Notes: generated by a model from the letters alone, not told the origin. Shown: positions 44,635 to 57,131, numbered from the stretch's first letter. The stretch is 64,000 bases of DNA from Euphorbia lathyris (GCF_963576675.1 NC_088911.1:134791929-134855928); one strand, 5' to 3'. Numbers and translations are program-made.

Positions 44635-46656
44635 ATGGTTCAACCACGTATCACAAACAAAGCCACCGGATCCATAGAGCAACGAGTGGATGCGCTAGAT
44701 GGCAAGGTGGAGCATCTAGCGGAATCTCTAAGGGCGTTGGAGGAGAAATATGCCACGAGTACCCGAGATATCCTTCTCACCATTGAAGGGCTAAAGCTTG
44801 AGGGACGGAACACTCAAGCTCTCCTCACCGGAGAACCTCACCGGCGACACGAGGAGCAAATCCGCCCCCAACTAGAACGACCACCGACACCACCCCCTAG
44901 AAGGAACCATGCACCACAACCAATAGGCCCTCGGGTTCAAGAGGTAAGACGAACTAATCCCGTGAACATTCAGAATGTTGATAGTGATAGCGATGGGGAT
45001 CTATTTGATGATTTTGAGATTCCTAGGATTGCTAGAAATATGGAGATTAGAATGGATGATGATGAATTGAATGATAGGGATAGGAATGAGATGCATGTGA
45101 ATGATGTTGTTGGACCCGTGCATGTGCGTGCCGGGAATATGGATGTTGTGCATAATGATGTTGTAGGTGGTTATGAGAGGGAACACTTCGGTTTGAATGA
45201 TCCGTATGGGGGTCGGGGTAATGAAAGAGGTGGGTATAGAGGCGAGCCGAATGTAGGAATGACGAATGGAGGGAATTTTGAGAGGGACGATGCCTTCAAA
45301 TTGAAAGTGGACTTACCCTCGTTTGGAGGGGAACTCGACATTGAGGGGTTCTTTGATTGGTTGTTTAAGGTGGAGAGGTTCTTCGACTATGCGGGCATAC
45401 CGGAAGATAGGAGAGTTCGGTTAGGAGCTTATAGGATGAAAAGGGGAGCCTCGGTATGGTGGGACAATGTGAAGGAAGAGAGAAGAAGGGGAGGAAGGGA
45501 ACTGAGTAGGTCTTGGCGGAGGATGAAATCGATGATGAGAGAACGGTTTTTGCCACCCGACTACGAGTAGTATATCTACAGCTCATACCGGAATTGCTCA
45601 CAAGGGGCTAGGAGCGTGCACGAGTATACTTCGGAGTTCTTAAGGCTTTCGGCAAGGGCTAACTTGTCGGAAACCGAAAGCCAAAAGAATTCAAGGTATC
45701 TAGAGGGGCTACGGTATAACATTCAAGACAGAATTGGGACACAAATGGTAATCTGGATTCAAGACACAAGGAATCTAGCTTTGAAGGCCGAGTCTCAATT
45801 GAATGTTAGAGCACGTGATGGGTACCGGAGGCCGAGGATTGAGGAAGCATGTGAGGAGGGTGAAGAGTCCAAATGGGTGGACAAGGAAAAAGGTGGCGCT
45901 AGTTCAAGTGGCACTAAAGTCTTGAGTGGGGGAAAATCACCTAGCGGGGATGTGAGGCCCTTTAGGATAGCCGCTCCTCCTAAGGGCAACAATCTGTACA
46001 CCAAACCAGCTCCGTTTAAGTGCTTCCGATGCAACGAACCGGGCCACCGCTCGAATGAATGTCCAAAGAGGAGGAGCGCTAATATGGTTGAGAGGTACGA
46101 GGATGATGAGTATGGAGGAAATGATGGGACGTATTGTGAGCCCATGGATAGGGGATCATCCGGAGATGACCGGGGAGTCCATGTAGTGAAGAGAGTTCTT
46201 ATGACGGTAGAACAAGAACACGACCCGAGGCACCAATTGTTTAGGACTAGAGGTCTAATCCACGGATTGAAATGTGAGTTGATTGTTGATGGCGGAAGTT
46301 AAGAGAACATCCTTAGCAAAGCCGCTTTGAGCAATTTCGGCTTAGTGCCCGAGCCACATCCGAATCCGTATCGAGTGGGTTGGATTAAAGAGGGGGATAA
46401 GCTTAATGTCACTCACCGGTGCAAGGTTCCTATCTCTATTGGGGCCTACCACGATAAGGTTATGTGTGATGTGGTTGAGATGGATGTGTATCACTTGCTC
46501 CTTGGGAGACCTTGGCAATTCGACCATGATGCCTCATATGCGGGGAGGGACAACACGTACACCATATTCAAAGATGGGGCCAAGTACATTCTCACGCCGT
46601 TGATAGGTCCTACTAAGGGAGAAAAGAAGGCCGCCTTGATTGTGTGCCCTAGCTAA
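44635..46656 (+). pseudogene. gag-protease of the TR-GAG element
   Basis: Starts MVQPRITNKATG just after the primer site. It has an N-terminal coiled coil, a long acidic linker, a Retrotrans_gag domain (about 45290-45690; LPSFGGELDIEGFFDW, RFFDYAG, VWWDNV), a CCHC zinc knuckle CFRCNEPGHRSNEC (46021-46062), and a pepsin-like protease (LIVDGGS, then LLGRPWQFDHDA). In-phase stops at 45568-45570 (TAG) and 46300-46302 (TAA) cut it. Without them the frame would run to TAA at 46654-46656, after which it stays open into the 3' LTR. Each stop fits CAG or CAA with a C to T change. There is no frameshift and no RT. Confidence 0.88.
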
Positions 46657-46832
46657 GAACCAACGCCGCTAGAAGATGCAAGCATGGGTCAGCCCGTCGG
46701 ATTGCTAGTAACAGGTAACCAGAACCAAGAGAAGAGTATTGCTAATGGGGTGAGCGGAATATCAACCTTGGGAGTCAGTCACCCTTGTTCTATCATTAAG
46801 TTGGGGTCCAACTCTTTTAAAGAAGGAGAGTA

Positions 46833-47582
46833 TGATGAGGGCATCCGTCCTCTGAAGGCGGACCCGGAACCTAAAGACGAGACCCGGAGAGAATTGACCG
46901 AGGGAGACCAGATCAAGCGCGGGAAACTGAATACGCGTGGCGCACGTAAGGGGGCGCGGGGCGTGAAGAACCCAATATCGGGAAAACAGCCCAGCGGGTC
47001 ATGTACGCGGGGCGTGCCCTCCGAGGCGCGGAGCGTAAAACAGGATTTCGAGGAGAGTTCCGACCAGGAGGTAAAGAACGCGGGGCGTACTGCCAGGGAC
47101 GCCACGCGTATGAATGCCCAACGAGAGCCACAAAACCCAGAGACACAACCATGCGGGGCGTGAGTAAGGTTACGCGGGGCGTACCTGGGCTGAGGAATAC
47201 TTCCTCCCCAAGTTCTTCTTATTAGGAACAATATCTGCCACCTTCTATTTACTGTTTTGCCACTCAACTATTTACCACATTGCCATTTAACTTAATTACC
47301 CTATTATCTATCTTTATGTAATTCCTACCTTACCCCTATGGTTCCTTAGTTGTTGGTGACCCTAGGGGGGGCCTTTTAGTCTTTCGTCTTTTATTTGGAA
47401 GGAGTATATATTCTCATCATTTTGTAATGTTTGATAACTTTTGATGAATATTGAATTTGAAGCCTCCATTAGAGCAAGGATATCATCCTTTTGGATTTAT
47501 TCAACCTTCTAGTTTAGCTAGAGAAGTTTGTATTCTTTGTGAGTTTACGATTAAAACTCTCAGTCAATTTCAATCTACATCA
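46833..47582 (+). repeat. 3' LTR of the gag-only element
   Basis: 750 bp, same length and ends as the 5' copy, directly preceded by the purine-rich tract and followed by the AAAAG duplication. Confidence 0.93.
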
Positions 47583-48159
47583 AAAAGTCATTCTGTGAAG
47601 TAGTATTACCTTCGCAAGTTTCGAATATTGCGAAAAATGCGAAGTAAATTTCATCTTAAGTAGTATATTTACCTTTGCAGGTTTCGCAGATTGCGAAAAA
47701 TGCGAAGTAAATTTTATGTTCTTAAGTAGTATTATCTTTCGCAAGCTGCGCATTTTACGAAAAATGCGAAGTAAAATGGAAGAGAGAAAGAAGAAATGGT
47801 AAGAAATTTAAAAGTGTTATATATATATGAAGAGTAGTTTGGAAAAGTAACAAAAAAAAAAGTTTAGATAGGTCATGGGTTGGAGTTCTTATATTAAGCA
47901 CTAGGTCTTTCATGTCACTCAGAGGATTCCAATTCACATTTGGACACGTGTATTGTTACCCCACGTATTAATTAAAATAATTTGCCTCTTGTAATATATG
48001 TGGGTCTATGTTATACGTGTCAAAATATGTATAGAAGCTCCTCCATTTGGCATGAAGAATCCGGTACTTCTAATAATTTGCACATTGATTGAGTATATTG
48101 GTCTAAATATATAAACGAGTCTTCCATTTAATCCAATTTTGTAATTTTTCCTAAAAGAA
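47583..48159. other. Intergenic, continuation of the TTCGCA-repeat region
   Basis: The first 200 bases continue the TTCGCA/TGCGAA-rich DNA interrupted by the gag-only element (for example AAAATGCGAAGTAAA three times). The rest is AT-rich and without a gene. Confidence 0.5.
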
Positions 48160-48540
48160 AATAGAAATGTCTAACGAATATAATTGCAGCTCACAGGATT
48201 CTTAATGACAAATGAATTTGATTAAAGCAAATAAATAATTGAAAACATCAATAAAGAAATGATAATTATTCAGAAATAGCATTTTCAAATAACAGGAACA
48301 AAGAAGATAATCAAAATAACCGGCGGATAAAATACAATATCCATAATTTCTGAATTATAAAATACATCCACTATCCCATTCTTCATGTTTCGACAAAAAC
48401 GAAAAAACTTTGAATTTTATTATTCCTCCTAACTAGACTTCTATTTAAATTATCATATAAAAGCCTCCACCCTCATTCAGTTCTAGGAGCGGTCAAGTTA
48501 GGACAAAATATATATATTTAAAATCTTAGAAATATATATA
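48160..48540 (+). repeat. PR-10 tandem-unit spacer, upstream of copy 4
   Basis: The least interrupted spacer copy: AGCTCACAGGATTCTTAATG, TTCAGAAATAG, GGCGGATAAAATAC, CACTATCCCATTCTTCATG, AAATTATCATATAAAAG and CATTCAGTTCTAGGAGCGG in order. It shows the empty target of the LINE and of the PIF-like element that interrupt the copy 3 spacer. Confidence 0.8.
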
Positions 48541-49803
48541 GGGGCGAATCCAGGGATTTCTCCTCTATGAGGGCAAACAATACGACTAAAATAAATTTTA
48601 TCCAAAAAATAATAATTATAGAAAACCAGAGATCAAAGCTCAAGTTCAAGTAAAGTAGTAGCAGAAATTGTAGAAACAAAAGAGAAAACAGAACAACTTA
48701 TCGAAACAGAATTGTTGTGTCATGGACAGAACCACTGAGTTGAAAACGATTACGGCAGACTCTGGTGCAATCTGGAAGTCCGATTATCAACCAAGGTTTA
48801 CACAGCAAGCAGTGACCTAGTGCACTCTAGGGCGAAGCTTTAGAACAACAATTGAGATAAAAAACGAGAATTGGAAAAACTGTGTATTCAGAATTGTGAT
48901 GAAAGCCCTTTTTATTTTTGTTTGGAAAACGAACCTTGTAGTGGACAACGTTTGTGAGAGAAAAACGTGGCTTGTTGAATAAAATTAGGGATAGTGTAGA
49001 TAAGACTTTAACTGCTTGAGAATTAGTCAAAAGATTTAAAATTATTTAATAGCCAAATAAAAATCGGGTCCAGTCGGGCGGGCGTCGCCCGAACAAGCAC
49101 GCGTGCCTGTGGTATATTTTGTAAAACCCACTAAAACAATTTAATATCTCATAAGACCAAACCCAACATAAACCCTCCAACTAACTCTCAAGTTTCCAAT
49201 GTGGGATTGGAAAAGTTACAAAAGCAAAGGCAATGGCTAAAAAGCCATTTCACATAAAATCTCCAACAGAAATAACAAATCAAAATTCAAGTAGAAGCAA
49301 ACAAATTACCAAAGCAGAGAGACAAAGATTCGAGATGGAGTGCCGGACCAATGATCTAACTCGGAGGAATTGGTTGTCGATTTTGATTTAATCTTAGTTA
49401 GGATTAAGGATTTTAATTTAAGCTTAAGAAGAAAGAGGAATTGAGGCAGAAGAATTAAAGAGATTAAAGTGAGTAAGAGAGACCGATGGTTTGTTTTAGG
49501 ATCTATTTAGTTTTACATTTAAATATTTACTTTTTATTTTTTTGTTTTTGTTGTAAACAAAAGGACGTAGTTCTAATTAAATAAAACGACGTCGTTTTGC
49601 TTTAAAATAGAATTAAAAAAATATATTAAATTTAAAACCATTCTTCATCCTTAATTATAGAATCGGTATACCATAAACCTCCATTGATGAAGAAGGGGGC
49701 GAAACTCTAAAACTTCAAAATTAATATCTAGGTTTTAAAAAAAATACAAATATCAATTGTGGGTGCAACTGTCCCGAGTGCCCCCATACTGAATTCGACC
49801 TTG
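48541..49803. mobile_element. Probable hAT-like element with decayed ends
   Basis: Starts GGGGCGAATCCAGGG and ends with GAATTCGACCTTG, imperfectly inverted, between 8-bp TATATATA tracts (48533-48540, 49804-49811). The target is low complexity, so the duplication is weak evidence. The interior contains a block (49020-49260) homologous in reverse to 53820-54000. Confidence 0.45.
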
Positions 49804-50000
49804 TATATATATAAAACTTATAATAATTTAATTGGAGGTTCGTGAGATATTGAGAAAGCATGTTATGACTTCAAGGATTGAAGGGATGTGGAACTGCAAG
49901 TGTAAAAATTAACAATGAAGAAAAAAAAAAAAAGACTAGGTGAAGAAGAAAGAGGGAGGTTGTGGTGAGAAAGAATAACCCTAGGGATTAAAGGATCGGG

Positions 50001-51419
50001 TAGAGGTGTCAAAATGGATCATAACCCATTTATTGACCTATTTACCCAATCATTTAATAGATTAGGGTTGACCCTTTTATAGATTGGGTTATAAATGGGT
50101 TGAGCTATTTAACCCATATAATAAAAGGGTTGGATAGGTTTTTTAGAGGGTCAACCCATTAACCCATTAATTTCATACTTAATCTTAAAACACGAACTCC
50201 GCTCCTAACTAAAACCATGGCCGATTCCACGTTCTCCCAAAAGCCGATTCCTCAGATTCATTCCGCCGCTTGATTCCGTCGTCGACCTCCTTCTGATTTT
50301 TCTTCTCATCCGCTTGATTTATTTTTTTACTGGAATTCATGTTGGCTGTGCTTATTTGTTTATTAATTTTACTTTTAGGTGTTGTTTGGTTCGAAGAATG
50401 GAATAGAATAGTTATTCCAAAGGAATGGAATAACAAAGAATGGAACGGATATTCCTTAGAAATGGTTATTCCTATATTTTGGATAGTGGAATGAGATAGA
50501 ATGGAATAAATAATTTTTTTATCCAAAAGATAACATTCCCCTCAAATATAATTTTTTATTTCTTTTAAAATTTTAATTATTACTATAAATTATTCAAATA
50601 TTTAACATATATTATTTTTAAAAATATATAAATTATTCAAATATTTAATATATATTATTTCTTTCGTGTTTTTTTTTCTCACTTTTTTTTTGCGTTTTTC
50701 ACGTTTGTTGTGTTGTCGTGTTTTTCACGTTTTTTCGTGTTATTCATGTTTTTGCGTTTTTCATATTTTTGCGTTTTTCATATTTTTGCGTTTTTCATAT
50801 TTTTGCGTTTGTTGGATTTTCGTGTTTTTCGCGTTTACTCACGTATTCTTGTTATTCAAGTTTTTTCACGTTTTTCACGTTTTCGTTTTTTTGTGTGTTT
50901 TCTCACCTTTTCATTTTTTTAGTTTTTTTTTCATTTTCATGTTTATCACGTTTTTGTGTTTTCATGTTTTCCCGTTTTTGTATTGTTCATGTTATTCACG
51001 TTTTTGCGTTTTCGTGTTTTTGCATTATTTTTTGTTTTTGTGTTTTTCGTGTTTGTTCATGTTTTTCGCGTTTTTTATTGTGTTTTTTATTTTTTAACAT
51101 TTGTGGTATTCACATTTTTTGTCGATCCATGTAACTCGTTTCATGTTTTTTCCTATTTTATTTACGCTTTTTACATTTTTCACGTTTTTTCCATTTTTAT
51201 GTTTTTACCATTTTTTTCTTATTTTTGTTCAATTTTCAAGTAGATTTAGTTAATTGGGTTAAATGAGTCAACCTATATAACCTATTTAATAAATGTGTTG
51301 GGTCATTTCAACCCATATATAAAAGGGTTATCTCAACCCATTTATTAAATGGGTTAGGTTTGGTCAACCCAATTATTAAATAGATTGGGTCAATCTTTTT
51401 AACCATTTTGACACCTCTA
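50001..51419. mobile_element. hAT-like element with simple-sequence insert
   Basis: Ends TAGAGGTGTCAAAATGG and its exact complement CCATTTTGACACCTCTA, with subterminal AACCCATTTAT-type repeats in inverse orientation. Target duplication GGATCGGG / GGATCTGG (49993-50000, 51420-51427), 8 bp with one mismatch. Inside, from about 50381, a second element-like end (TTGTTTGGTTCGAAGAATGG) is followed by about 570 bp of TTTTTCACGTTTTTGCG words like those in the element at 34.6-35.9 kb. No transposase; open frames here are repeat artefacts. Confidence 0.8.
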
Positions 51420-51427
51420 GGATCTGG

Positions 51428-52170
51428 TACAGAGATGAAGAAGAAAGATTACCTTTGGTCAAACAAAATAAATTAGATTTTGTCCCCTTGCTAAGAAAAA
51501 ATTAAATATAAAAATATAATTAATTTTTCTAGTTAGATTTGTCACCTATTGTAAATTTAAAAATAATTAGAGAAATATATTAATTTTAAAAATATAATTA
51601 AGGACTAATATTATCTTTTGTCCCTAACTCTTTGCACTCAAAACTCAATTTTTTGTGCAGTGAGAGAGAGGAGAAGAGAAAGAAAGACATGACAAGAATA
51701 ATTTATTTCGTTTTAAAAAAATTGAAATTATATAAATTTATTTACATTATTTTAAGGACTAATAAATGCGAGGATCAAATCGTGTGTTATGTAATAATAT
51801 AAAGACTAATAAATTATTTATTCTAATTTTATTAATAGTAAGTATTTCTACAAGGATGTAAATGAGAACTCTGCTGAGAGAATTTCTTATCTTGTGTGTC
51901 CCATTCCAATTTCGGTGCTAAGAAATTCCAAAAATCTCATTCCATGTCGAATGTTTTTGGAGTTTTTTCATGGGATTTTGAACAAGGATGAAGAATTTTT
52001 GTCCCCTTCCTTGACTACTCTATGAAAAAAAATCTTCCAAGTTTTAGTTTTTGGGTAATTTACTCATATAATGACTAGATTGAAAGAAAATTAAAAGACA
52101 GATGGTGTAGTTGACAATTTTGATTTATCAGTGTAAACCAAAAGATGGATTGGAATAATTCAAGCTTGCC
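51428..52170. other. Intergenic AT-rich DNA, no gene
   Basis: No frame or clear repeat. Joins the 50 kb element to the copy 4 promoter. Similarity to the copy 2 spacer resumes near 52158 (AATTCAAGCTTGCCTCCTCT). Confidence 0.5.
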
Positions 52171-52175
52171 TCCTC

Positions 52176-52235
52176 TGACCCATCCTACCCTTATTTTTAT
52201 TTCATAATTCAGTATATTTTCCAATTCTATAAATA
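52176..52235 (+). promoter_or_regulatory. PR-10 copy 4 core promoter
   Basis: TCTGACC with the TGAC core at 52176-52180 and TATAAATA at 52228-52235, 87 bases before the ATG. Confidence 0.6.
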
Positions 52236-52321
52236 CTTCCATTCATTCTGCATTTATTCCTCATCCCCCAAATCTTCAATCTTAATTAACTTTTTTTCCT
52301 TGAACATTTATCATAAAAAAA

Positions 52322-52887
52322 ATGGGTGTTTTGACTATTGAGAGGGAAATTACCACTTCAGTCCCCCCAAGTACCATGTTTAAGATTTTCGTCCTTGAAA
52401 ACCATATCTATCTTCCAAAGATTGTTCCCCATTTCAGTGTTGAGGTACTTGAAGGAAATGGAGGTCCTGGCACCATCAAGAAGACTACCTTCGGTGCTGA
52501 AGGTATATTACTTAATTACTACATTATTATTAAATTAATTAATAGAAAACATCAAAACTCAGTATATCTGTAAATTTATGATAATCAGGTAGTGAATTCA
52601 AGTATATTAAGACAAAAATCGAAGCAACAGACAAAGAAAACTTCAGCCATAGCTACAGTGTTATTGAAGCAGATCCAAAGACAGAAAAGCTTGCAAAAAT
52701 AACAATGGAGATTAAAATGGAAGCTTCTCCTAATGGAGGATCTATTATCAAGACATGCAGTAAGTACTACCCAAAGGAGAACTGTGAGGTAGATGAAGAG
52801 ATAATCAAGGCTAAAGCAGAGAAGGCAATGGGCTTATACAAAGTTGTTGAAGCCTACATTTTGGCCAATCCTGATGTTTGCAACTAA
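52322..52887 (+). CDS. PR-10 / Bet v 1 family protein, tandem copy 4
   Basis: Exons 52322-52502 and 52589-52887 around the shortest intron of the four (86 bp, donor GTATAT, acceptor AATCAG), phase 1 in codon 61; 159 residues. The glycine-rich loop GNGGPG is intact. The only distinctive residue is Glu131 (VDEEIIK). Poly(A) signal AATAAA at 52974-52979. It is closest to the consensus of the array, with no signal peptide and a cytosolic role expected. As for the other copies, the ligand and inducing conditions cannot be read from sequence. Confidence 0.95.
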
Positions 52888-53079
52888 ACTTGGGATTCAA
52901 TAATGTGTGTTTGATGCTTTCTTTTTTCTTTGGATGTTAGGCCTAAGGATTTTTTGGCATGCCAATAAAAGTTTTATATTGTTCTAAATTAATTTTTATT
53001 TTAACATTGTAATGTTCTCATTGAAATATAATAAATGGAATTTTGGTTTGAAATTGTGGATGTATTTCTTGATTATTTT

Positions 53080-53430
53080 TGCCTTTTATAATTATTGAGA
53101 AATAGCGTTTGAAAAGAAGATAATTAAAAAAGCTAGCTGATAAAATACAATATCCATGATTTCTGAATTATAAAATACGTCTGACTTATAAAATACAATA
53201 TCCATGGTTTTTGAATTATAAAATACATACACTATCTTCATGTTTTTGACAAAAATAACGCAAGAAATTTGAATTTTATGATTCCTCATTAAGCTTAGAA
53301 ACTGATTATTCCTACTAGTACTAACTAGACTTGGATTTAGTTAAATGACCATATAAAAGTCTCCACTCTCATTCAATTTTAGCAGCCATCATGTTAGCAC
53401 AAAATATATATATTTAAAATCCCAGCAATT
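53080..53430 (+). repeat. Gene-less PR-10 spacer downstream of copy 4
   Basis: Contains TTGAGAAATAGCGTTTGAAA, TAAAATACAATATCCATG (twice, a local 60-bp duplication at about 53135-53225), ATATAAAAGTCTCCACTCTC and ATATATTTAAAATCCCAGCA, in spacer order. It then breaks at about 53430 into a LINE-like tail. No PR-10 exon follows in the window, so this is the stump of a fifth unit whose gene was deleted or lies beyond later insertions. Confidence 0.75.
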
Positions 53431-53655
53431 TCCGTTGGTCGTGGAGACGTTATTTGTCTGTTGATGTTTTACTAAAACCTTTGGGCATCACGAGTGTGAT
53501 GTACCTCCTGCAGACATTCAGGATATTTTATTTGCAGATCGCAGCGGGTCATCTTTGAACGGTTCTATTCTTCTATAGTTTTTTATTTTTGTTTCTCGTT
53601 TTCTTTTGTTTCCTGGACCTAGTGCCCTCCTCATCAAAAAAAAAAAAAACAGCGG
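53431..53655 (+). mobile_element. LINE 3' end with poly-A tail
   Basis: About 210 bp of non-spacer sequence ending in CTCATC and a 14-A tail at 53635-53649, inserted after CCCAGCAA of the PR-10 spacer. Abrupt 5' border plus A tail fits a strongly truncated LINE copy. A target duplication is not clear (CAGC on both sides at most). Confidence 0.5.
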
Positions 53656-53699
53656 CCTCTTAGAAAACTAATTCATGTTAGGGGTTCAAGTCGCCACTA

Positions 53700-54010
53700 A
53701 TCATCTAGTTTGGCGTGTTCGGATGCTGTTACTGTGAGAAATGGGTTTGAGTATAAGTCTTGGTCTGGGTATATTTTTAAATTGTGACTTTGCTCTTAGG
53801 AGCTTTTTTTCTTATCTCACATGGAAACCTATCAAAGTTTCAAAGGGAATATAAACATTTGGGTTTTATAAACTTTCAAATTGTGTTTAGTGGGTTTTGG
53901 TAAATATACCACACGCGCTCAATTGTTCGCGCGACGACCACCCATCCCAACTGGACTGGGCTCGAATTTTATTTTTAATTTTCTTCACAATATCCATTTT
54001 ACTCCTTTGA
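53700..54010. repeat. Dispersed repeat, family D
   Basis: The core TTTAGTGGGTTTTGGTAAAT with ATACCACACGCG and a GC-rich GCGCGACGAC stretch reappears in reverse complement at 49020-49260 (TTTTGTAAAACCCACTAAAA). Probably two copies of an LTR or other transposon end. No coding. Confidence 0.45.
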
Positions 54011-54583
54011 TTTCTCTAGAATATCAATAGAAAAAGGAATACTTATTGGTTTTTTGCTAATTTTTTTCTTATTTCATACATGTCATGCAATTATTTTGGG
54101 TAATAAGAAATGCCTTATTTTATTATTTCTCGAGCGGAATTGGACTTTTAATTATAAGCATTGGGATATTCGGAGAGTTATTTACAATTTCTGGCCAAAT
54201 ATATCAAAATGAAATAATTTACACAATTTATCAATAATGCAATATATAGATACAAATTATGATTAAATTAAGTAAAACAATTTAAAGTAAAATTAGATAT
54301 ACATATTTATACAAATTATTATATATATGCTAATCTTAACTAGACACTTAGTATTTAACTTAAATCTTAAGGGTATGAATAGCTAAACTTAATCCTAAGA
54401 ATTGAAATTAAAATGTAAGAAATTTACATTTGGGTCTAAATTAAATTAATAGGCCTGGATTGGGATTTTATTTGATAAAAATTGGGCCCAAGACCCATTA
54501 AACTAAACCTACTAGTAAATCTAATTAACATAAAATAAAGCAAATAACAACGTATCAGATACCTCTTATCTCAGGAATTTTTA

Positions 54584-54740
54584 CATGCACCTTAATAAGC
54601 AAGTGAATTTGCTCATTTACCGTTAGATATAGACTTATTAAATCCAAGCCACGGGATGCTTTGAATCATTTCTTTAGGATTCTAATAAGCCTAGATCTAA
54701 CGGTGAATGAGCAAATTCTACGTGCTCATTAAGGTGTATG
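54584..54740. mobile_element. Short foldback MITE
   Basis: About 157 bp: CATGCACCTTAATAAGCA and AAATTTGCTCATT...CCGTTAGATATAG on the left, with inverted CTAGATCTAACGGTGAATGA and TGCTCATTAAGGTGTATG on the right. Non-coding. Flanking duplication not resolved. Confidence 0.65.
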
Positions 54741-54829
54741 TGATCAAGACTGCCTCTCATAAATAGTAAATCAAAGAAATGAAATATGTATATGATAATA
54801 CTCGAATGGAGTAACAATGTATTGGATGT

Positions 54830-55215
54830 AAAAATTTGTAAAAAACGTTAGGTGCTAGTCGGGCGGACAGGGAATTAGTCAGGGATTAATCGGATTTGTA
54901 CTTTTATATTTTTATAATTTTTAATAAATAAATTATTATATAATTTCAATTAAAATATGAATTATTACATAATAGAAAATATTTAAAAAAGAAAAACAAA
55001 TATATTAATATCCTTAAAAAAAAAAATGTACCAAAAAAATAACATTAATGTCTTTAAATTGAGATAGGATAGTTTTAGATATTTTCCTTTAGTTTTTTTG
55101 TTATTTAATAATTTATTTAAATTTGAAAAAAATCAGATAATATTAAATCATCAATTTTTTTAAAAAGGACCACCTAGGACCCTCAGGAGCCGCCTAGGCG
55201 GCCATAAATCGGTAA
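54830..55215. repeat. Dispersed repeat, family B (second copy)
   Basis: GTGCTAGTCGGGCGGACAGG start, AT-rich body, and CCGCCTAGGCGGCCATAAAT end, resembling 11840-12455. CCGCCTAGGCGG is itself a palindrome. Non-coding. Confidence 0.4.
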
Positions 55216-56593
55216 ACCGACTTGAAGAAATGAAATGCATACGGATTGAGTATACAGATTGAGTAACGATGTATTGGATACGTCTAATTAATATGAATTA
55301 ATGAAATATCATTCGTGGTATCCTCACGATGTAATGATGTATTTGATACGTTTTATGAATAATTAATGTTATGTTCATAAAAGATATAAGTTCTTTATGG
55401 CTACAAAAAAAATTGCTTAGATGAATTTATGTGACTCAATGAATGATTTGTGATCAAAAGAATGAATGTAATAACAAAACCTCATCACAACAAAAGCAAA
55501 CACATAAGTGTTAACACAGCACATACAAGACTGCGCTCCTTTCCTACCTTATTCCTCCATGATTGTCAAAACATGTAATTCTCCCTTAGGTATTGGATCT
55601 ATTTCTCATCAACTACGGTGACAAACGCGACTATCAAATAACCAAAGCAAATATTATGATATCGTAAAGGAATATTATTACTAAACCTTTCTTAAACTTG
55701 AGCTCGCGACGAGGTTAGAGTTAACATCAAGGCTCCAACATCAATATATACAAGCAGTACGAGGTTATGAGTGACAGGCACTTTACACCTCAAGGTTTAA
55801 GAAGCCTTTGAATGTCTAAAGCATGTTTGTCGAGTTTAAGTGAATGCAAGATAGTTTGCAAATATAGTGCAATGCTATAAAATAAACCAAATATTTAAGT
55901 TTAAGTATTTTAATATCAGATTTTCCAGTTTTAATCACTAACGGAGTCGTCACTATGATCACACGTACTTTTGAAAGTCGGAAACTCACTCCCTCGAGTG
56001 TCCCCAAAAAAGAAGTGTAACTATCACGAGCGATTGAACTCCGTTCTATTATGTTTTCTTTGGCAAGATGCATGTTATTGGTATATGTTAATGGTATAGC
56101 TCTCCGTTCTTTTTGGAAGACGGTTAAGGAGGTAAGCTTTTTTAGAAAGGGTTTTATGCATAGTACCAAGTCAAATAAAGGGAATTATTCACAGTTTTTT
56201 AATTACTGGCATCCTCACGTATCCTGGATCAAAGTTAACATTGAAGGAGTTGTGTTTGAGTGAGTTTTTGGACTGTCCATACATGTTATATAGCAGGAAC
56301 ACAGTAATAGGGGATGAGTCGCGAACCAGAATTATGTAAGCAGTTTGAAATACTGGTCGGTCGGCGTGTGAGGTGAGGTGGTCAAGCATTAGGTAGGTTT
56401 TTACTCTTTTATAAAAGTGAGAAACCCTTGGAGCATACTCTAATCAAGAGTGTGAGAATCCTCTTTACAATTGCACTTAACAGTAACAATTTATCAATGC
56501 TTACACGATCTTTATCCTTTGAAAGACTCAAAGAAATCTTTAAGTTTTTTGGTCTCATGGAAAATTTATATTTATGGGCTAGCCAAAAATGCA
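55216..56593. other. Intergenic, no gene recognised
   Basis: Open frames of up to 117 codons lack any recognised domain and are interrupted by low-complexity sequence. No repeat ends were seen. Confidence 0.4.
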
Positions 56594-56603
56594 TTTTAAA
56601 TCA

Positions 56604-57121
56604 GGGTAAATTACACCCATGGTCACTGAACTTTATCTATTTTAATATTGTGGCCACTAAACTTTAATTCTTAAGGGTATGGTCACTGAACTTTACAATT
56701 TTTAACACCACTGGTCATTCAACTTTAACTAAACCCTAAAAATGACCGTTAACGACCTAAAAATGAAAATATTCAAGAATTAAAGTTGTTCAGAACAATG
56801 TTTATCATGAAACCACATTTTTTATTTTCCAAACTCATATTTTTTGGAACTTTCTCTCTCTAAAATTTCACTCTCTCACCCTCCTAACCAAATAATATCT
56901 AAATGACCTTAAACGAAATTTTTTAAGAATTAAAGTTCCTGAGAATATTATTAACTCTTCGAATTTTTTATTTTGAGACTGTCAACGTTCGTTCTAAGGC
57001 ATTGAATGGCCATCGATGTTAAAAAAAGTGTAAAGTTCAATGACCATACCGATAAGAATTGAAGTTCAGTGGTCACAATGTTAAAATAGGTAAAGTTAAG
57101 TGGCCATGGGTGTAATTACTC
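56604..57121. mobile_element. Mutator-like foldback MITE
   Basis: 518 bp with long inverted arms: GGGTAAATTACACCCATGGT and GGTCACTGAACTTTA on the left, CATGGGTGTAATTACTC on the right. Flanked by TTTTAAATCA / TTTTAAATTA (56594-56603, 57122-57131), a near-perfect 9-10 bp duplication. The ends resemble those of the element at 36544. Confidence 0.8.
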
Positions 57122-57131
57122 TTTTAAATTA

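Larger units (their letters stand above)
43831..47582 (+). mobile_element. Non-autonomous LTR retrotransposon with gag-protease only (TR-GAG type)
   Basis: Two 750-bp LTRs (43831-44580, 46833-47582), both TGATGAGGGC...CTACATCA, an exact 5-bp target duplication AAAAG (43826-43830, 47583-47587), a tRNA-Met primer site and a purine-rich tract AAAGAAGGAGAGTA before the 3' LTR. The interior holds only gag and protease. RT, RNase H and integrase are absent, so it must have moved with enzymes of a related Ty3/gypsy element. The two LTRs differ at scattered sites, mostly transitions, so it is older than the Tat insertion. Confidence 0.9.
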
